Source: Glaciecola sp038744645
GTDB lineage: Bacteria > Pseudomonadota > Gammaproteobacteria > Enterobacterales > Alteromonadaceae
Direction: 5' to 3'
Assembly (NCBI GenBank): GCA_038744645.1
Contig: JBCDMA010000157.1
Location: 1 to 9,133, forward strand
Length of the DNA: 9,133 nucleotides
Positions 6,696-9,133 of this stretch are shown here, piece by piece; the first letter of the stretch is position 1; every line of letters begins with the position of its first letter. The notes under the pieces were generated by a model that had not been told where the DNA came from, made no database searches, and saw only the letters and a list, made by a program, of their open reading frames with translations. The position numbers and the translations under genes are program-made.

Positions 6696-8135
6696 CTAAA
6701 ACAGATTTGCGTTGACAATCAAGTGAGTACCGACGCCTGCTGCATAGCCAAGCGCAATGATAGGCGCCCACTTTAAGTGGCCCATAAAGGTATAATAGCC
6801 TCTCGCCTGACCCATTAATGCAACGCCTGCAGCTGAACCAATAGACAACAAACTCCCGCCGATCCCCGCAGTTAGCGTTATCAACAACCATTGGCCATGT
6901 GACATTTCAGGCATCATGGTGAGGACTGCAAACATTACTGGGATGTTATCGATAATGGCAGAAAGTACGCCTAGCGTGATGTTTGCAGCAGTCGCATTCC
7001 AACCGTTGTACAAGACATCAGAGACAATCGACAGATACCCAATGAAACCGAGACCACCGACGCACATGACAACGCCGTAGAAAAACAGCAAGGTATCCCA
7101 TTCTGCGCGGCTTACGCGACTAAACACGTCAAAGGGCACGACAGATCCTAAGCGCTCTAGTTTTTCCATGTCGCCGGCTTGTTCAGCAAGTGCGCGCTTT
7201 CGCGCGAGTGAGCCGGGCAGTGTTCTGCAAAGGAAGTAACCAAAAAACTGCAGATATCCCAGACCTAACATCATGCCCAATACAGGTGGTAGGCCGAATG
7301 CTGTTTTAAGTACAACAGCGGTGGCAATAGTAAGAAGAAATAAAATAAGGATCCTGATTGCACCGCGTTTCAGCTCAACATTTTCACCTTTATTGTTCGG
7401 TTTTTTATTTTCAATAAACAATGACATGGTGACGGCTGGGATGATATAACTCACCAGCGATGGAATGAATAGCGCGAAAAATTCCGTGAAGGCTACTACG
7501 TTTGCTTGCCATACCATCAATGTGGTGATGTCGCCAAAGGGACTGAATGCGCCGCCTGCATTGGCTGCAACAACGATGTTCACACAGCTCATTGCAATGA
7601 ATTTTTTGTCGCCATCTGCAACTTTCATTACGACGGCACATAGCAGCAAGGCCGTTGTTAAATTATCAGCGATGGGAGAAATAAAAAAGGCGAGGATGCC
7701 GCTGATCCAAAACAGCTGCTTATAACTGAAACCTTTTTGCACCATCCACTCTCGCAAGCCATCAAACAGCCTGCGCTCTTCGAGTGCATTGATATACGTC
7801 ATTGCTACTAGCAAGAAAAGCATTAATTCAGCAAATTCCAAGAGTGCATGCCGAAATGCTTCAACACTCTGTTCGGAAAGATCAAAAGAAGAATACTGCC
7901 AGGCAATGAGTGTCCAAATGACTCCTGCGGCAACCAAAACGGGTTTTGACTTTGCAAGATGAAGCTGTTCTTCAAGAATAACCAGCGTGTAGGCAAACAC
8001 AAAAATAACAATGCAGGCAATGCTGGTGGCGGTCATGGTAATGTCTAGAGTACCTGCCTCTGCTGCAAAGACGGCTTGACTTGTCGTCATCAGTAGAATG
8101 AAAAGAATGCATGCCAAACAGCGATTCATACCCAT
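6696..8135 (-). CDS. nhaD: NhaD-family Na+/H+ antiporter
   Basis: This 479-residue protein belongs to the NhaD family of the ion-transporter superfamily and exchanges cytoplasmic Na+ (or Li+) for protons. The N-terminus looks like a cleavable signal peptide (hydrophobic 8-20, then AVFA-AE at 21-26), as in other NhaD proteins. About a dozen membrane segments follow. Signature motifs are SPIADNLTTALL (153-164), NAGGAFSPFGDITTLMVW (192-209), SAIIDNIPVM (392-401) and GGSLLSIGSAAGVALMGQ (426-443). These contain the Asp, Asn, Ser and Thr residues found important in Vibrio cholerae NhaD, whose length is almost the same. GAGGAG (complement of 8144-8149), 8 nt before ATG 8135, favours that start over the ATG two codons later. 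The gene is complete, appears monocistronic and converges on the efflux operon. Physiological role: sodium and alkaline-pH tolerance. Confidence 0.95.
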   Translation of the reverse strand: MGMNRCLACILFILLMTTSQAVFAAEAGTLDITMTATSIACIVIFVFAYTLVILEEQLHLAKSKPVLVAAGVIWTLIAWQYSSFDLSEQSVEAFRHALLEFAELMLFLLVAMTYINALEERRLFDGLREWMVQKGFSYKQLFWISGILAFFISPIADNLTTALLLCAVVMKVADGDKKFIAMSCVNIVVAANAGGAFSPFGDITTLMVWQANVVAFTEFFALFIPSLVSYIIPAVTMSLFIENKKPNNKGENVELKRGAIRILILFLLTIATAVVLKTAFGLPPVLGMMLGLGYLQFFGYFLCRTLPGSLARKRALAEQAGDMEKLERLGSVVPFDVFSRVSRAEWDTLLFFYGVVMCVGGLGFIGYLSIVSDVLYNGWNATAANITLGVLSAIIDNIPVMFAVLTMMPEMSHGQWLLITLTAGIGGSLLSIGSAAGVALMGQARGYYTFMGHLKWAPIIALGYAAGVGTHLIVNANLF

Positions 8136-8556
8136 ATCATTTACTCCTCATTCATGTTGAGAATGCTCTTAACAGTTTTAATAAGTTCTTTTATGCGTTG
8201 GTTGGGTTGTAAGCAACACATCGAAAATGCACCAGCTAGATACATAATCTCTTCAACGCGAAAACGACGCTATTTTTTACATGAGAGCTTTCTATTTGAT
8301 TCCATTAGTACAGAGACGTATCAGCGAGATAGTGGCGCGAATGAACGTACTTAATTGAGTTTCTTGAACTAATGGCTTTTTATAGATGTTAAGTATCTTA
8401 GCGCGGGGTCAACGGGTTGCGTCAAGACCGCATATACTACTATCGATGTATGACGCGCATAATAACAAATGATGTTGTAGATAATTGTTAACATTTTGCT
8501 GAATGTTTTTGATAATATTTAACTCATGCTACAAAGCATTAACATCATTACGTCTT
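8136..8556. other. Long intergenic region upstream of nhaD
   Basis: This stretch of about 420 bp holds no supported gene. Structures seen are a direct repeat of GTCAA (8408-8412 and 8421-8425), a TAACAA/TTGTTA inverted repeat (8463-8468 and 8485-8490), an AACATT/AATGTT hairpin (8490-8495 and 8502-8507) followed by T's on the plus strand, and an ATGCT/AGCAT hairpin with a 4-nt loop near 8525-8538. The last is close after the stop of the leftward membrane-protein gene but lacks a T-run on that strand. The length leaves room for distal control of nhaD or a small RNA, but I can name neither. Confidence 0.5.
8188..8216 (-). promoter_or_regulatory. Candidate nhaD promoter
   Basis: On the minus strand, TTGCTT (complement of 8211-8216) and TAAAAG (complement of 8188-8193) are spaced by 17 bp and match sigma70 hexamers at 4 of 6 positions each. 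The leader would be about 45 nt, ending in the GAGGAG ribosome binding site. The match is modest and other AT-rich positions further upstream could serve. Confidence 0.25.
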
Positions 8557-9133
8557 TTACTGATGTTGGTCGATGTCGGTAGACGCTGGAGAAAATGCTT
8601 CAAGTACACTTGTGAACGCAGTCTGCGAGTAGTAAATACTCCAACTTACGATACCCAACCATTTCGCGCCATCTTCGAGGAAGTATTCTACTTCTCCAAG
8701 GTGTTCGAACCACGGTTGTAGAATTGAATCAATGACTACCGATAAAGACAAAAACACAAAGGCGGCGAGTAAGTGTTGGAATTTCGTTTGCAAAATAACG
8801 CGATGAAAAACAACTAAATATGCCATTACAGTCAGCCCTAGCATGACAAATACAACCTTTTCATCTATTCCAAATAGCGACTGTGCCATCTCTTCATGGA
8901 TCAAAAAAGTATCGTCAAGCATGAGGTAGGTTGACAATAATCCTGAACTCACCATGAAAGGGATAAGGTTTCGTTGGTTGGCATTATTTAGGGTGCCATT
9001 GCGTTGGTAACAGCAGTGCAGCGTTGCCGCAGCAAAAAAGCACACTGTTGCTGATACGCACCACAAAAAAATCCCCATGTTGGAAAGCATACCGGTAAAG
9101 GGATGGACTTCAGCAATCGCTGCAATGTCGCTA
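8557..9133 (-). CDS. Unrecognised multi-pass membrane protein (5' partial at the right edge)
   Basis: The leftward frame ends at TAA (complement of 8557-8559) and stays open to the right edge. The first ATG (9090) has no ribosome binding site (CTTTACCGGT precedes it). The upstream residues SDIAAIAEVHPFTG run smoothly into MLSNMGIFLWCVSATVCFFAA, so the true start is probably outside the window. At least 191 residues are visible, with about five membrane segments: GIFLWCVSATVCFFAAA, the segment around PFMVSSGLLSTYLML, VVFVMLGLTVMAYLVVF, HLLAAFVFLSLSVVI and LGIVSWSIYYSQTAF. Acidic groups sit at the membrane borders: LDDTFLIHEE after the second segment, and EYFLEDGAKWLGI before the last. A DD...HEE plus ED..K pattern could form a metal or catalytic site, but I recognise no family. 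It is separate from nhaD by about 420 bp. Confidence 0.7.
   Translation of the reverse strand, partial: SDIAAIAEVHPFTGMLSNMGIFLWCVSATVCFFAAATLHCCYQRNGTLNNANQRNLIPFMVSSGLLSTYLMLDDTFLIHEEMAQSLFGIDEKVVFVMLGLTVMAYLVVFHRVILQTKFQHLLAAFVFLSLSVVIDSILQPWFEHLGEVEYFLEDGAKWLGIVSWSIYYSQTAFTSVLEAFSPASTDIDQHQ

Noticed and set aside
8154..8354. 66-codon rightward ORF upstream of nhaD
   Set aside because: No Shine-Dalgarno sequence precedes it, its composition is unlike a protein domain, and it overlaps the nhaD leader region.
8503..8721. 72-codon rightward ORF overlapping the end of the right-edge membrane protein gene
   Set aside because: More than half lies antisense to the membrane protein's C-terminus, and it has no ribosome binding site or recognisable motif.

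Overview
The window looks like chromosomal DNA of a free-living, moderately AT-rich Gram-negative bacterium. A marine gammaproteobacterium of the Alteromonas type is a reasonable guess. This rests on an RND drug-efflux pump with a lipoprotein adaptor, an NhaD-type Na+/H+ antiporter (common in marine and haloalkaliphilic gammaproteobacteria) and the general codon style. No RNA gene, CRISPR array, insertion sequence or phage gene is visible.

Layout from left to right. Positions 1-143 hold the 3' end of a rightward gene whose C-terminus resembles LiaF/DUF1707-type membrane proteins. Positions 144-655 are mostly non-coding, with one doubtful leftward small ORF (281-472) and a compact promoter/operator cluster (574-628). 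That cluster precedes a rightward GNAT acetyltransferase gene (656-1060). The acetyltransferase converges on a leftward LysR-type regulator gene (1085-2026). The regulator is divergent from a rightward two-gene RND efflux operon: a periplasmic adaptor (2161-3408) and, 1 nt later, an inner-membrane pump (3410-6586). The 134-bp divergent intergenic region carries two inverted repeats. One is a perfect 8-bp-arm palindrome containing ATC-N9-GAT, the motif expected for NodD/MexT-like regulators.

A long imperfect hairpin (6608-6685) separates the pump gene from a convergent leftward nhaD gene (6696-8135). About 420 bp of non-coding DNA lies upstream of nhaD. It is followed by a leftward gene for an unrecognised multi-pass membrane protein (8557-9133), which almost certainly begins outside the window.

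The best-supported functional unit is the regulator plus pump. The pump sequence resembles the MexF/OqxB/BpeF branch of HAE1 transporters. Members of that branch (MexEF-OprN, BpeEF-OprC) are controlled by LysR activators such as MexT and BpeT, and the same arrangement appears here. No outer-membrane channel gene is present, but the adaptor carries the R-x3-L-x6-S hairpin-tip signature of adaptors that dock on TolC-type channels. The pump probably borrows a channel encoded elsewhere. NhaD would act separately in sodium and pH homeostasis. I see no convincing new multi-gene system. The most interesting items are the two-site operator region, the adaptor's channel-docking signature without a channel gene, the 78-bp hairpin, the operator-like cluster before the acetyltransferase, and the unidentified membrane protein at the right edge.
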